Source: Mesorhizobium_B sp963522145 (lineage in GTDB: Bacteria; Pseudomonadota; Alphaproteobacteria; Rhizobiales; Rhizobiaceae). Taken from it: a stretch of DNA of 64,000 bases. The position numbers and the translations under genes are program-made. Shown one piece after another: positions 8,289 to 17,221 of the stretch. Position 1 is the first letter of the stretch; every line of letters begins with the position of its first letter. The stretch lies in contig CAUQXI010000004.1 of assembly GCA_963522145.1 (NCBI GenBank), positions 62,001 through 126,000 of the forward strand, read 5' to 3'. The notes below the pieces were generated by a model, which worked only from the letters and a program-made list of their open reading frames with translations, searched no databases and had not been told where the DNA came from.

Positions 8289-9416
8289 GTGCAGCCTGCC
8301 AGCGCTTCATCGATCTCCGACGCCCCATCCTTTGTCCAGCTCGACGGGATCGGGAAGCGCTATGGCGGGGTTTCAGCGCTGGAACAGGTGACGCTCGACA
8401 TCAGGCGGAACGAGTTCCTCACCCTTCTGGGGCCTTCCGGTTCAGGCAAGACCACGACCCTCATGTGCCTTGCCGGCTTCGTGGAACCCGACGCCGGCAG
8501 GATCCTGGTCGAGGGGCGCGAGATCACGCGCCTGCGCCCCGAGCGCCGCAACTTCGGCGTGGTGTTCCAGGGCTATGCCCTGTTCCCGCACATGAATGTG
8601 GCGGAGAACGTCGCCTACCCTTTACGGATCCGGAAGATCGGGAGAACCGAGCGCGAAGCCAAGGCGAAAGATGCGCTTCAAAGGGTCGGCCTGTCCGGCT
8701 TTGAAGGCCGTGCCGTGCGTTCGCTTTCGGGTGGTCAGCAGCAGCGTGTCGCGCTGGCGCGTGCGCTCGTCTTCTCTCCGGCCCTCCTCCTTCTCGACGA
8801 ACCGCTTTCGGCGCTCGACAGGCAGTTGCGGATCGAGATGCAGTCGGAGCTGTCGCGGATCCATCGCGAAGCGGGAACGACATTCGTCTTCGTGACCCAT
8901 GACCAGCACGAAGCGCTGTCGATGTCCGACCGGGTCGCGGTCTTCAACAAGGGAAGAATCGAGCAGGTCGCATCGCCCCGCCAGCTCTACGACCGTCCGG
9001 CCACCCGCTTCATCGCCGAATTCGTCGGCGAAACCAACCTCGTTCCGGTCGATGTGCTCGAGCCGGCCGGCGACGGCCTTTACCATGTCCGGCTCGAAGA
9101 CGCCGTCGTGACCTGCGAAGGTCCCGGCGATATGCCATCTGGGAGAGCGAGCCTCTGCCTGCGCCCCGAAGCCGGGGAACTGGTCGACCGCCCTTCCCGC
9201 AACTCCGAAATCTTCATCCCCGTGCGCGTCGAGGTGCTGGCCTATTTCGGCACTCATGCGGAGATCACGGCGCGCGATCGCCGTGCCCGGCTCCGGAAGG
9301 TCAGCCTTCCGGTGTCGCACCCGCTTCTTGCGAGCCTTTCGAAGGAACGGGACTACGGAATGGTTTGGCCATCCGGCGCCGGCTTTCTCGTCGCCGATCA
9401 ACAAGGGAGAGTGTGA
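8289..9416 (+). CDS. ABC transporter ATP-binding protein, spermidine/putrescine type
   Basis: 375 residues. Walker A GPSGSGKT at 48-55, Q-loop in VVFQGYALFPHM, signature LSGGQQQR, Walker B LLLLDEPLSALD and the switch histidine in FVTHDQHEA are all intact, followed by a C-terminal TOBE-like domain. It powers import through the two permeases downstream. Start choice: GTG 8289 has AGGG six bases upstream; an in-frame TTG at 8256 lacks a binding site. It is the first gene of the operon running to 17123 and ends with a TGATG overlap onto the binding-protein gene. Confidence 0.88.
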   Translation: MQPASASSISDAPSFVQLDGIGKRYGGVSALEQVTLDIRRNEFLTLLGPSGSGKTTTLMCLAGFVEPDAGRILVEGREITRLRPERRNFGVVFQGYALFPHMNVAENVAYPLRIRKIGRTEREAKAKDALQRVGLSGFEGRAVRSLSGGQQQRVALARALVFSPALLLLDEPLSALDRQLRIEMQSELSRIHREAGTTFVFVTHDQHEALSMSDRVAVFNKGRIEQVASPRQLYDRPATRFIAEFVGETNLVPVDVLEPAGDGLYHVRLEDAVVTCEGPGDMPSGRASLCLRPEAGELVDRPSRNSEIFIPVRVEVLAYFGTHAEITARDRRARLRKVSLPVSHPLLASLSKERDYGMVWPSGAGFLVADQQGRV

Positions 9417-10513
9417 TGCAGAGATTTCTTGACGACGTCCTCTCATTGGCGGGCGGAGGTGCCGCGGCGAAAATGTCGCGGCGGACTTTCGGACTGTCCG
9501 CCCTGGCGCTGGGTGCGAGTACCGCACTTCCTCACATTGCCTTCGGCGCAGACCAGCTCGTGGTCGCCAATTACGGCGGCGATGCCGTGACCGGCTTCGA
9601 GCAGGCCTATGCGGAGCCCTGGGCCAAGGAAGGCCTTGGCAAGTTCGTGGTCGACGGCAGCGGTCCGTCGGAGGGTGCCGTGAAGACGCAGGTCGAAAGC
9701 GGCGCCGTTCAATGGGACGTTTGCGACGGAGAGATGTATTCCTCCTACCGCATGGGGAAAGACGGCCTCCTCGAGGAGCTCGATTTCAACATCATCAAGA
9801 AGGACCTGATCAATTTCGGCGACATCCACGACCATGGCGTCGCCAACTACGTCTACAGCTACGTCATCGCCTTCGATGCGGGCCGCTTCGGCAAGGACCC
9901 GCCCAAGAGCTGGGCGGATTTCTGGAACGTCGAGAAATACCCCGGCAAGCGCACCCTCTACAAATGGATGAGCGCCAATCTCGAAATCGCGCTGCTGGCC
10001 GACGGCGTGAAGCCGGAAGAGCTTTATCCGCTCGATCTCGATCGCGCCCTCAAGAAGATCGAGGAGCTGAAGCCGCACATCCTCACGCATTGGGGAACGG
10101 GTGCGGAAAGCCAGCAGCTTCTGCGTGACGGCGAGGTCGTGATGGGGCAGCTCTGGAACACCCGCGCCGAGCTGGTCAAGCGCGACACCAATGGCGGGGT
10201 CGACTGGACCTTCGACCAGGGGATCATCTCTCCTTCCGTGTGGTTCGTTCCAAAGGGCAATCCCGCCGGGCGCGATGCCGCCATGCGCTTCATCGCGATG
10301 GCGCAACGCCCCGAGGTGCAGGCCAAGCTGATGGAGGTCTACAATATGGGTCCGGTGAACAACGCGGCGAACGCGCTGCTTTCTCCGGAACTGCAGGCGC
10401 TCAACCCGGCGGCACCCGCCAACCTGTCCCGCCAGATCCCCATGCAGAACCGTTGGTACGCCGACCACTACGGCGAAGCCCTCGAGCGCTACACGGCGTT
10501 GATCTCGAACTGA
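9416..10513 (+). CDS. Periplasmic polyamine-type substrate-binding protein with TAT signal
   Basis: 365 residues of the PotD/family 1 extracellular solute-binding type. An N-terminal twin-arginine motif SRRTFG at 21-26, a hydrophobic run and an AFGA cleavage region near 45 indicate Tat export, so the protein probably folds in the cytoplasm before secretion. The mature region begins DQLVVANYGG, typical of the family. ATG 9416 overlaps the upstream stop and has AGGGAG before it. It delivers the substrate to the permeases encoded next; the ligand is probably a cationic or zwitterionic amine, judging from downstream enzymes. Confidence 0.87.
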   Translation: MQRFLDDVLSLAGGGAAAKMSRRTFGLSALALGASTALPHIAFGADQLVVANYGGDAVTGFEQAYAEPWAKEGLGKFVVDGSGPSEGAVKTQVESGAVQWDVCDGEMYSSYRMGKDGLLEELDFNIIKKDLINFGDIHDHGVANYVYSYVIAFDAGRFGKDPPKSWADFWNVEKYPGKRTLYKWMSANLEIALLADGVKPEELYPLDLDRALKKIEELKPHILTHWGTGAESQQLLRDGEVVMGQLWNTRAELVKRDTNGGVDWTFDQGIISPSVWFVPKGNPAGRDAAMRFIAMAQRPEVQAKLMEVYNMGPVNNAANALLSPELQALNPAAPANLSRQIPMQNRWYADHYGEALERYTALISN

Positions 10514-10537
10514 GCCGGGCGGGAGGAGAGAGGACCC

Positions 10538-11377
10538 ATGATGACGGGCACCAGAGCGGGGGCGGCTGCCGCCCTTGCTCTCCCTCTCCTCCTGGCCGTC
10601 GCCTACATCCTGCCGCTTGGAGGGGTGGTGGGGTGGAGCGTTTCGCGGCCTTCCGGGGTGGGGCTTGGCCATTATCGCGAGATCTTTTCCAACCCCGCCA
10701 TCCTCTCGATCATGTGGACCACTGCCCGCATCAGCATCGTGACAACCGTCGTGAGCGTGGTGCTGGCCTATTTCATCGCCTACCACCTGCGCTTCGGCTC
10801 TTCGCGCAAGAAGCAGATCCTGCTGGCGGCGGTGCTCGTGCCCTTCTGGCTTTCGGTTCTGATCCGAGCCTTCGCCTGGCTGGTCATCCTCCGCGGCGGC
10901 GGACCGGTCGACACGCTGATCCAAGCGACCGGCCTATTCTCCGAGCCGCCCCGACTGGTGCGCAACGAGTTCGGCGTCGTCGTCGGGATGGTCCATTTTA
11001 TGGTCCCCTACGCCGTGTTTCCCCTTCTGTCCGCCATGAACCAGGTTGACGACCGGGTCCTCCAGGCGGCCCGCAGCCTTGGGGCATCGTTCTGGGAAAG
11101 CTTCCGGGACGTGTTCCTGCCCCTGACCGGTTTCGGGATCGTCGCGGCGGCCATGATCGTCTTCGTGTTCAGCCTCGGCTTCTTCGTCACGCCTTCGATC
11201 CTGGGCGGCGGCCGCGTCGTGATGGTGTCCGAATACATCTATGTCCAGATGTTCCAGGTGTCCGACTGGGGCCTCGGCTCGGCCGTCAGCGTCGTGCTGA
11301 TGGCGGCGGTGGTTCTGGTGACGCTCCTGCTGGTCAGGCTCGTGGGCATCCGGCGCCTGGCCGAGTCGGCGGCATGA
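10538..11377 (+). CDS. ABC transporter permease, PotB type
   Basis: 279 residues with about six membrane segments. The cytoplasmic EAA loop is visible as QAARSLGASFWESFRDVFLPLTG around 175-197. The first segment follows the start directly (AGAAAALALPLLLAVAYILPL). GGAGGAG and AGGA precede the ATG at 10538. It pairs with the next gene's product to form the channel; the two genes overlap by ATGA. Confidence 0.88.
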   Translation: MMTGTRAGAAAALALPLLLAVAYILPLGGVVGWSVSRPSGVGLGHYREIFSNPAILSIMWTTARISIVTTVVSVVLAYFIAYHLRFGSSRKKQILLAAVLVPFWLSVLIRAFAWLVILRGGGPVDTLIQATGLFSEPPRLVRNEFGVVVGMVHFMVPYAVFPLLSAMNQVDDRVLQAARSLGASFWESFRDVFLPLTGFGIVAAAMIVFVFSLGFFVTPSILGGGRVVMVSEYIYVQMFQVSDWGLGSAVSVVLMAAVVLVTLLLVRLVGIRRLAESAA

Positions 11378-12147
11378 CGCGCTTCCTTTCCCGGTCGGCA
11401 TTGGCAGCGGTTGTCGCGTTCCTGCTGCTGCCGCTCATCGTGATCCTCCCGCTTTCGCTGACGCCGACCCGCTACCTCGCCTTTCCCAAGGGTGAGCTGT
11501 CGCTGCGCCATTACGCGACGCTGCTCAGCGATCCGGCCTGGCTTGGATCGGGAGTGGAAAGCCTGCTGGCCGCTCTGGGCACCGCCGTCGCCTGCACCGT
11601 CCTCGCCGTCGCCTTCGCGGCCGGCCTCTGGATCTGGAACAGCCGCTGGAGCCCGGTGCTGATCGCAGTCGCGCTGGCGCCACTGATCGCTCCTCAGGTG
11701 GTGTCAGCGATGGCCGTCTACTTTCTGGAGGCGCGGCTCGGGGTCCTCGACAGCCGTGCCGGCGTGATCCTCGGCCATTTCGTGATCGCCATCCCCTATG
11801 CCGTTCTCACGATGCTGGTCGCCTTTTCCCGCCTCGACCGTTCGCTCGAGCGGGCGTCGCGCTCCCTGGGGGCGGGGATGGGAACGACATTCTGGCTGGT
11901 CATCCTTCCCAATGTGCGTTTCGGTGTCTTGAGCGCCGCCTTTCTCGCCTTCGTGATCTCATGGGACGAGGTGGTCGTCACCCTATTCATCACCGGGATC
12001 GACACGGTGACCCTTCCCAAGCGGATCTGGGACGGGCTGCGCTACGACATCAATCCCGTGATCGCGGCGGTTTCCGTTTTGATGACGCTGGTCACTCTCG
12101 CCATTCTCGGCCTGCGCGCGCTTCGCGGCGGCGAACGATCCCCATGA
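11374..12147 (+). CDS. ABC transporter permease, PotC type
   Basis: 257 residues with about six membrane segments and the EAA loop ERASRSLGAGMGTTFWLVILPNVRFG near 150-175, shortened relative to none of its relatives. A conserved FVISWDEVVVTLFITG stretch follows, as in PotC/YdcV proteins. Its start overlaps the upstream permease stop (ATGA), so the two channel halves are made in step. Completes the ATPase, binding protein, permease, permease set of this importer. Confidence 0.87.
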   Translation: MTRFLSRSALAAVVAFLLLPLIVILPLSLTPTRYLAFPKGELSLRHYATLLSDPAWLGSGVESLLAALGTAVACTVLAVAFAAGLWIWNSRWSPVLIAVALAPLIAPQVVSAMAVYFLEARLGVLDSRAGVILGHFVIAIPYAVLTMLVAFSRLDRSLERASRSLGAGMGTTFWLVILPNVRFGVLSAAFLAFVISWDEVVVTLFITGIDTVTLPKRIWDGLRYDINPVIAAVSVLMTLVTLAILGLRALRGGERSP

Positions 12148-12166
12148 CAATCCTGGAGTTGCAACC

Positions 12167-13318
12167 ATGCTGACAGCATTTTCGCTGGCGACCTATCGTG
12201 AGCGGCTCGCCAAGGTGCAGGCGCGCCTTGACGGGCGCGAGGTGGACGCGCTTGTCGTGAACTTCCCCGACAACATCAACTACCTGACCGGCTTCGACAG
12301 CCTCGGCTATCTCTGGTACCAGGCGCTGATCGTTTCAAAGAAGATCCAGCCGGCCCTCTTCTTCACGCGCACCAGCGAACTGCCTTGCGTTCATGAGCTC
12401 TCGATGATCGAGAACTCGGTATTCTACGACATCGCCACGCAGGACCCCGTTGAACTTGTCGCCAAGGGCCTCATCGACGCAGGCCTCGGCAAGGGGAGGA
12501 TCGGCCTGGAGAACCAGGCCTTCACCTTCACCGCCGACCAGTATGTGCGCCTGCAGAACTACCTCCCGGAGGCGACCCTTGTCGATGCTTCAACGGTTGT
12601 CGCCGAGGAGCGCCTGATCAAGTCCGCGCAGGAAGTCGAATATCAGCGGTCGGCTGCGCGAATGGCGGACTATGCGATGAAGGCGGCATTTGCCGGCTTG
12701 CGGCCCGGCATTTCCGAGGTGGAACTCGCCGGCTGCATCTCGCAGGCGCTGGGCGAAGCGGGAAGCGAATATGCCGCCATCCCGCCCATCGTCACTACCG
12801 GCCGGCGCTCCACCATGACGCATGCCATGCCGCATCGGCAGGTGATCAGCGCCGGTGATGTCGTCATCCTGGAACTGGCAGGCGTCTGCAACCGCTACCA
12901 CAATGTCCTGATGCGCTCGGCCGTTGTCGGAAAGCCGTCGCCCCGGGTGCGCGAGGTGGCCGACCTCCTCACGGAGTCGTTCGAGGCGGCGGTGGACGCG
13001 GCCAAACCGGGAAGCCCCGTCGGCAACGCAAACACGGCCTGCAACCGGGTGCTCGACCGGCTGGATCTTTCAAAAACGCGCGTTCACCGGATCGGCTACA
13101 GCCTGGGCCTCGCCTACCCGCCGACCTGGCTGGAGGCGATGATCGTGGACGAGGCCGACCCCCATGTCTTCGAGCCGAACATGTCCTTCACCATCGAGCC
13201 GAACCTGTCGCTCTATGAGGAAGGTTTCGGGCTGAAGCTCGGCGACACGGTTCTTTGCGGAAAAGACGGGTCAGCCAGCTTGTCGGAGCTGCCGCCCGCA
13301 CTCACCATCATCGATTGA
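12167..13318 (+). CDS. M24-family creatinase/ectoine hydrolase-like enzyme
   Basis: 383 residues with the two-domain creatinase layout: an N-terminal domain (LDGREVDALVVNFPDNINYLTGFDS) and a C-terminal pita-bread domain from about residue 160. The aminopeptidase metal ligands are mostly lost: the first Asp is Glu in VILELAG, the second position is Val in RYHNVLMRS, and the last Glu is Gly in LKLGDTV, while His in HRIGYSLGL and Glu in FTIEPNLSL remain. That pattern fits creatinase and ectoine hydrolase (DoeA), which use a catalytic His rather than two metals. It probably opens a cyclic amidine, ring or C-N bond in the imported compound. SD GGAG precedes the ATG. Confidence 0.82.
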   Translation: MLTAFSLATYRERLAKVQARLDGREVDALVVNFPDNINYLTGFDSLGYLWYQALIVSKKIQPALFFTRTSELPCVHELSMIENSVFYDIATQDPVELVAKGLIDAGLGKGRIGLENQAFTFTADQYVRLQNYLPEATLVDASTVVAEERLIKSAQEVEYQRSAARMADYAMKAAFAGLRPGISEVELAGCISQALGEAGSEYAAIPPIVTTGRRSTMTHAMPHRQVISAGDVVILELAGVCNRYHNVLMRSAVVGKPSPRVREVADLLTESFEAAVDAAKPGSPVGNANTACNRVLDRLDLSKTRVHRIGYSLGLAYPPTWLEAMIVDEADPHVFEPNMSFTIEPNLSLYEEGFGLKLGDTVLCGKDGSASLSELPPALTIID

Positions 13319-13326
13319 GTCTCGGC

Positions 13327-14427
13327 ATGGACGCCGAACACTTGGTGGACGTCTTCTGGCACGACGACGTTCTTTATCACGATACGGGATGGGGCGTGTT
13401 CGAGGCACCTCCGAGCCCGCTTCTGACGGTGCAAAGTGCGCATCCAGAGGGGCCGGACCGCATCCGGAACATGAAATCGGTTCTTCAGCGTGGCCCCGTT
13501 GCGCCTCATGTTAAGTGGCACGCGGGAAGGCATGCCACGGAAGCTGAAATCGAGCGCTTCCATTCGCCGGCCTATGTGGCCGAGATCAAACAGGCGGCGG
13601 AAGCTGGCCACCGCTTCAGCGGCACCACCCTGCTGCAACCCGGCGCGTGGCTCCCGCTGCTCGCAGCAGCCGGCACCACGATCGAGGCCTGTGTTTACGC
13701 GATGGAGGGAAGCGGGCGGCCGGCATTCGCGCTGGTCCGCCCGCCCGGCCATCACGCCGCGCGGGAAATGGCGGATGGCTACTGCTTCTTCAACCATGCC
13801 GGCATCGCGGCTGAAACAGCGATCGCTGAAGGCATCGGCCGCGTTGCGATCCTCGACTGGGACGTCCATCATGGCAACGGCACGCAAGAAGGCTTCTACG
13901 AGCGCGACGACGTGCTGACGGTCTCCATGCATATGGACCATGGCGCGTGGGGGCCGACGCATCCGCAAACGGGCGGTCCGGAGGAGCGCGGCCGCGGCCG
14001 CGGCGCGGGCTTCAACCTCAATGTCGCGCTGCCGATGGGCTCGACCGACACCGCCTATCTGGCGGCGTTCGACGAGATCGTTGCTCCCCGGCTGCGGGAT
14101 TTCCGACCGGAATTGCTGATCGTGGCCAGCGGCGTCGATGCGAGCCAGTTCGATCCCAATGGACGGCAACTGGTTTCCATGGCCGGCTTCCATGCGCTTG
14201 CCGCCCGTGTCCGCCGCATCGCCGGCGAGCTCCGGGTGCAGGGAACGCTTGTCGTCCAGGAAGGCGGATACAATCCCGCTTACGCGGCCTATTGCGTTCA
14301 TGCCGCGGTGGAGGGCTTTGCCGGCCTGCCGTGCCGCCTTTCCGATCCGCTGGCCTTTATGCCGCAATTCGAGAAACGCTCGCGCGCCGATGTTGCGGCG
14401 CTGCAAGCAGCCATTGCCCAAGCCTGA
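13327..14427 (+). CDS. HDAC-fold deacetylase (acetylpolyamine amidohydrolase-like)
   Basis: 366 residues of the class II histone deacetylase/acetylpolyamine amidohydrolase fold. The charge-relay His142-His143 (RPPGHHA), zinc ligands Asp179 and His181 (DWDVHHGNG) and Asp271 (SGVDASQFD), and transition-state Tyr315 (EGGYN) are all present, so the enzyme should be active. Bacterial relatives remove acetyl groups from polyamines or related amines. It starts eight bases after the M24 gene stop, and follows it in the operon as a deacetylase follows the ring-opening hydrolase in ectoine breakdown. An upstream in-frame start at 13255 would overlap M24 and is less likely. Confidence 0.86.
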   Translation: MDAEHLVDVFWHDDVLYHDTGWGVFEAPPSPLLTVQSAHPEGPDRIRNMKSVLQRGPVAPHVKWHAGRHATEAEIERFHSPAYVAEIKQAAEAGHRFSGTTLLQPGAWLPLLAAAGTTIEACVYAMEGSGRPAFALVRPPGHHAAREMADGYCFFNHAGIAAETAIAEGIGRVAILDWDVHHGNGTQEGFYERDDVLTVSMHMDHGAWGPTHPQTGGPEERGRGRGAGFNLNVALPMGSTDTAYLAAFDEIVAPRLRDFRPELLIVASGVDASQFDPNGRQLVSMAGFHALAARVRRIAGELRVQGTLVVQEGGYNPAYAAYCVHAAVEGFAGLPCRLSDPLAFMPQFEKRSRADVAALQAAIAQA

Positions 14428-14439
14428 GGAAGCAGTCCC

Positions 14440-15630
14440 ATGAAAATTCTGATCGTCGGCGGCGCCGGCGCCATGGCCAGCGGAACGGTGCGCGACCTCG
14501 TCGCCTCCTACTCTCGCAACGTGGACGCGGTCACGGTCGCCGACACCTCGATCGAACGCGCAAGCGCCCTTACGGGTGCGCTCGGAGACGCACGGCTGAC
14601 ACCGGCTGCACTCGACGTGGCGGATGGCGCGGCACTGCGCACCCTGCTGGAGGGAGCCGACCTTTGCGTCAACGCGGTGCCTGTCTTTGCCGGCCATCAC
14701 ATGGCGATCTTCGAGGCCTGCTTCGATACCCGCACCACTTATGTCGATTTCGGCGGCATGGGCGTTTATACCGTCAAGCAGAAAGAGCATCACCGGAAAT
14801 GGCTCGAAGCCGGGGTGACGGCGGTGTTGGGGCTTGGGGCGGACCCCGGGGTGTCCAACGTCATCTGCAAGGCAGTAGCCGAGCGTCTCGACCGGATCGA
14901 TGCGATCAACCTTTACTGGGCGGCCAAGCGCTTCGGGCCTGAAAGCCCGGTCCTGGTGCCGCCTTACGCGGTCTCCACGGTGCTTGCGGAATACGCCAAC
15001 ACGTCCCGGCAGTTCCTGGACGGCGACCTGCGCGATGTCGAGGCGCAGGGGGAGAAGGTCGTTCTCGATCTGCCGGAGCCTTTCGGACGCACCGAGTTCA
15101 TGTGCACGCAGCATTCCGAGCCGCTGACCGTTCCTTTCGCCGAGGGGATAAGGGAGAAAGGAATTCGGGAATTCACCTGGAAGCTGCATCTGCCCGAGCG
15201 GGAGCATGAAGCCTGGACTGGCCTGGTCAAGGCCGGCTTCGGCGATTTCGATGACCCCGTCCAGATTGCCGGCGCCACCATCAAGCCGTCGGAGTTCCTC
15301 GACGCCCTGATCCGGCGCAATATCGAGCGCAACGGTCACAAGATTCCGGAAAGCTCCACCCGGGAGCTTCACCTCGCCATCGGCCGCGGCGAAAAGGATG
15401 GTCGGCCGGCGACGGTCAACTGCGCGGTCATCGGGTCGCCCGACCCGCTTTATGACGGCTATGTCGATGCCGCGACATCCATGGGCCTGTCGATCGGCGT
15501 GCAACTGATGGGCGAGACACCGCTCAAGCCGGGCGTCTGGGGGCCGGAGGAATATTTCGAGGTGGCGCCCTTCCTGCGTGAGCTGGAGCGCCGTCGCTTC
15601 GAGGTGGTGACGGACATCCCCGTCGGCTGA
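14440..15630 (+). CDS. Saccharopine dehydrogenase-family oxidoreductase
   Basis: 396 residues with an N-terminal Rossmann motif at 5-15 (ILIVGGAGAMASG; GGAGAM replaces the more common GxGxxG) and the family's C-terminal alpha/beta domain. ADLCVNAVPVFAGHHM and YVDFGGMG match the second part of the nucleotide-binding fold seen in saccharopine and carboxynorspermidine dehydrogenases. These enzymes form or break secondary amines with NAD(P). SD GAGG precedes the ATG, and the gene sits 12 bases after the deacetylase gene. Its role is perhaps oxidative cleavage of a secondary amine from the deacetylated product (inference). Confidence 0.8.
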   Translation: MKILIVGGAGAMASGTVRDLVASYSRNVDAVTVADTSIERASALTGALGDARLTPAALDVADGAALRTLLEGADLCVNAVPVFAGHHMAIFEACFDTRTTYVDFGGMGVYTVKQKEHHRKWLEAGVTAVLGLGADPGVSNVICKAVAERLDRIDAINLYWAAKRFGPESPVLVPPYAVSTVLAEYANTSRQFLDGDLRDVEAQGEKVVLDLPEPFGRTEFMCTQHSEPLTVPFAEGIREKGIREFTWKLHLPEREHEAWTGLVKAGFGDFDDPVQIAGATIKPSEFLDALIRRNIERNGHKIPESSTRELHLAIGRGEKDGRPATVNCAVIGSPDPLYDGYVDAATSMGLSIGVQLMGETPLKPGVWGPEEYFEVAPFLRELERRRFEVVTDIPVG

Positions 15631-15656
15631 AGCCGAAGGCAGGGAGGAGAAAACGC

Positions 15657-17123
15657 ATGCAGACCCAGCTCTTCATCGACGGCCGATTCGTCCCGGCAGC
15701 GTCCGGCCGCCGTTTCGAAAGCATCGACCCGGCTTCGGAGGAAACGCTCGGCGAGGCGTCAGCCGGCGGGCCGCAGGATGTCGCGCGGGCCGTGGATGCT
15801 TCCCTCAGGGCGTTCGAGGGCGGCTGGCGCAGCACGACGGGGCGCGAGCGGGCCGGTTTTCTTCGCGGGATCGCGGCTTCCATTACAGCCGATCGCGAGG
15901 AACTCGCCCGCCTGGAAGTGATGGATAACGGCAAGCCGCTGCCGGAGGCGCTGTGGGATATCGACGATGCGGCGGGCTGCTTCGACTATTATGCCGATCT
16001 CGCGGACGGGCTGGACGGACGGGAGGAGGAGGACGTGCCTCTGCCCGACGCCCGCTTCGACTGCCGTGTCCGGCGCGAGCCGGTCGGCCCGTGCGGCCAG
16101 ATCATCCCCTGGAACTATCCGCTTCTCATGGCCGCCTGGAAGGTTGCGCCGGCGCTGGCCGCCGGCTGCACGATGGTGCTCAAGCCATCCGAGTTCACAC
16201 CGTTCACGGCGATCCGGCTCGCCGAGATCGCCCGAAACGTCGGGCTTCCGAACGGTGTCCTGAACGTCGTCACCGGCTTCGGCGCCGAGGCGGGCGCCCC
16301 GATCGCCTCCGCTGCCGGGCTGCGCAAGGTCGCGTTCACAGGCAGCGTTCCGACCGGACGGCGGATCATGCAGGCGGCCGCCGAGAGCATCAAGGCCGTC
16401 AGCCTGGAACTCGGCGGCAAGTCCCCACTGCTCGTCTTCGATGACGCGGATGTCGAACATGCTGTGGCCTGGATCATGTTCGGGATCTTCTGGAACCAGG
16501 GCCAGGTATGCTCGGCGACGTCGCGCCTCCTCGTGCAGCGCGGCATCGCGCCACGGCTCTTCGACCGCCTTGCCGAGGCGGCCCGGGGCATCCGCATCGG
16601 AAACGGCCTCGACGCGGGCGTGAAGCTCGGACCGCTCGTCAGCCGCGGCCAGTACGAGAAGGTTCTCGGGCTCGTGGGGCGTGGCCGGACCGACGCGACG
16701 CTGCTGACCGGCGGCGCTCGCCCGCGCGGTCTGGAAAAAGGCTATTTCATCGAGCCCACGGTCTTCGTGGACGTGCCTGAAGCGTCGGAGCTCTGGAAGG
16801 AGGAAATCTTCGGACCTGTTCTCGCTGCCCGCACCTTCGACGATGAAGCGGAAGCATTGCGGCTCGCCAACGACACGCGCTTCGGGCTCGCGGCCGCCGT
16901 GCTCTCGGCGGACGAGGAGCGTGCCGACCGCGTCGCGCGTGGGCTGGACGCCGGGATCGTGTGGATCAACTGCTCGCAGCCGACCTTCACCCAGGCCCCC
17001 TGGGGCGGCCGCAAGCAAAGCGGGATCGGCCGTGAGCTCGGGCAATGGGGCCTCGACAACTACCTCGACGTCAAGCAGATGACCCGCTATCGCTCGTCGC
17101 AGGTCTGGGACTGGTACGCATGA
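15657..17123 (+). CDS. NAD(P)-dependent aldehyde dehydrogenase
   Basis: 488 residues, full length for the family. PWNYP at 151-155 and the KPSE cofactor motif at 176-179, Glu251 in LELGGKS as general base and Cys285 in GQVCSATSR as nucleophile are intact. It is closest in style to betaine-aldehyde and gamma-aminobutyraldehyde dehydrogenases. GGGAGGAG precedes the ATG. As last gene of the operon it would oxidise an amino-aldehyde released by the upstream dehydrogenase to a carboxylate. Confidence 0.88.
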   Translation: MQTQLFIDGRFVPAASGRRFESIDPASEETLGEASAGGPQDVARAVDASLRAFEGGWRSTTGRERAGFLRGIAASITADREELARLEVMDNGKPLPEALWDIDDAAGCFDYYADLADGLDGREEEDVPLPDARFDCRVRREPVGPCGQIIPWNYPLLMAAWKVAPALAAGCTMVLKPSEFTPFTAIRLAEIARNVGLPNGVLNVVTGFGAEAGAPIASAAGLRKVAFTGSVPTGRRIMQAAAESIKAVSLELGGKSPLLVFDDADVEHAVAWIMFGIFWNQGQVCSATSRLLVQRGIAPRLFDRLAEAARGIRIGNGLDAGVKLGPLVSRGQYEKVLGLVGRGRTDATLLTGGARPRGLEKGYFIEPTVFVDVPEASELWKEEIFGPVLAARTFDDEAEALRLANDTRFGLAAAVLSADEERADRVARGLDAGIVWINCSQPTFTQAPWGGRKQSGIGRELGQWGLDNYLDVKQMTRYRSSQVWDWYA

Positions 17124-17221
17124 TGATCTGACGCCATGCGCGCGCGGCGCCAGGCGTTCTTGCGCGAGTGATCGGTTCATGTGACCTTCTTTGCAGGCTA
17201 GTCCCCGGGGGACAGGGATCG

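Noticed and set aside
13213..15504. Minus-strand open frame of 763 codons opposite the deacetylase and saccharopine dehydrogenase-like genes
   Set aside because: Composition is Arg/His/Gly-rich without domains; the plus-strand genes have clear catalytic motifs, so this is a GC-driven shadow.
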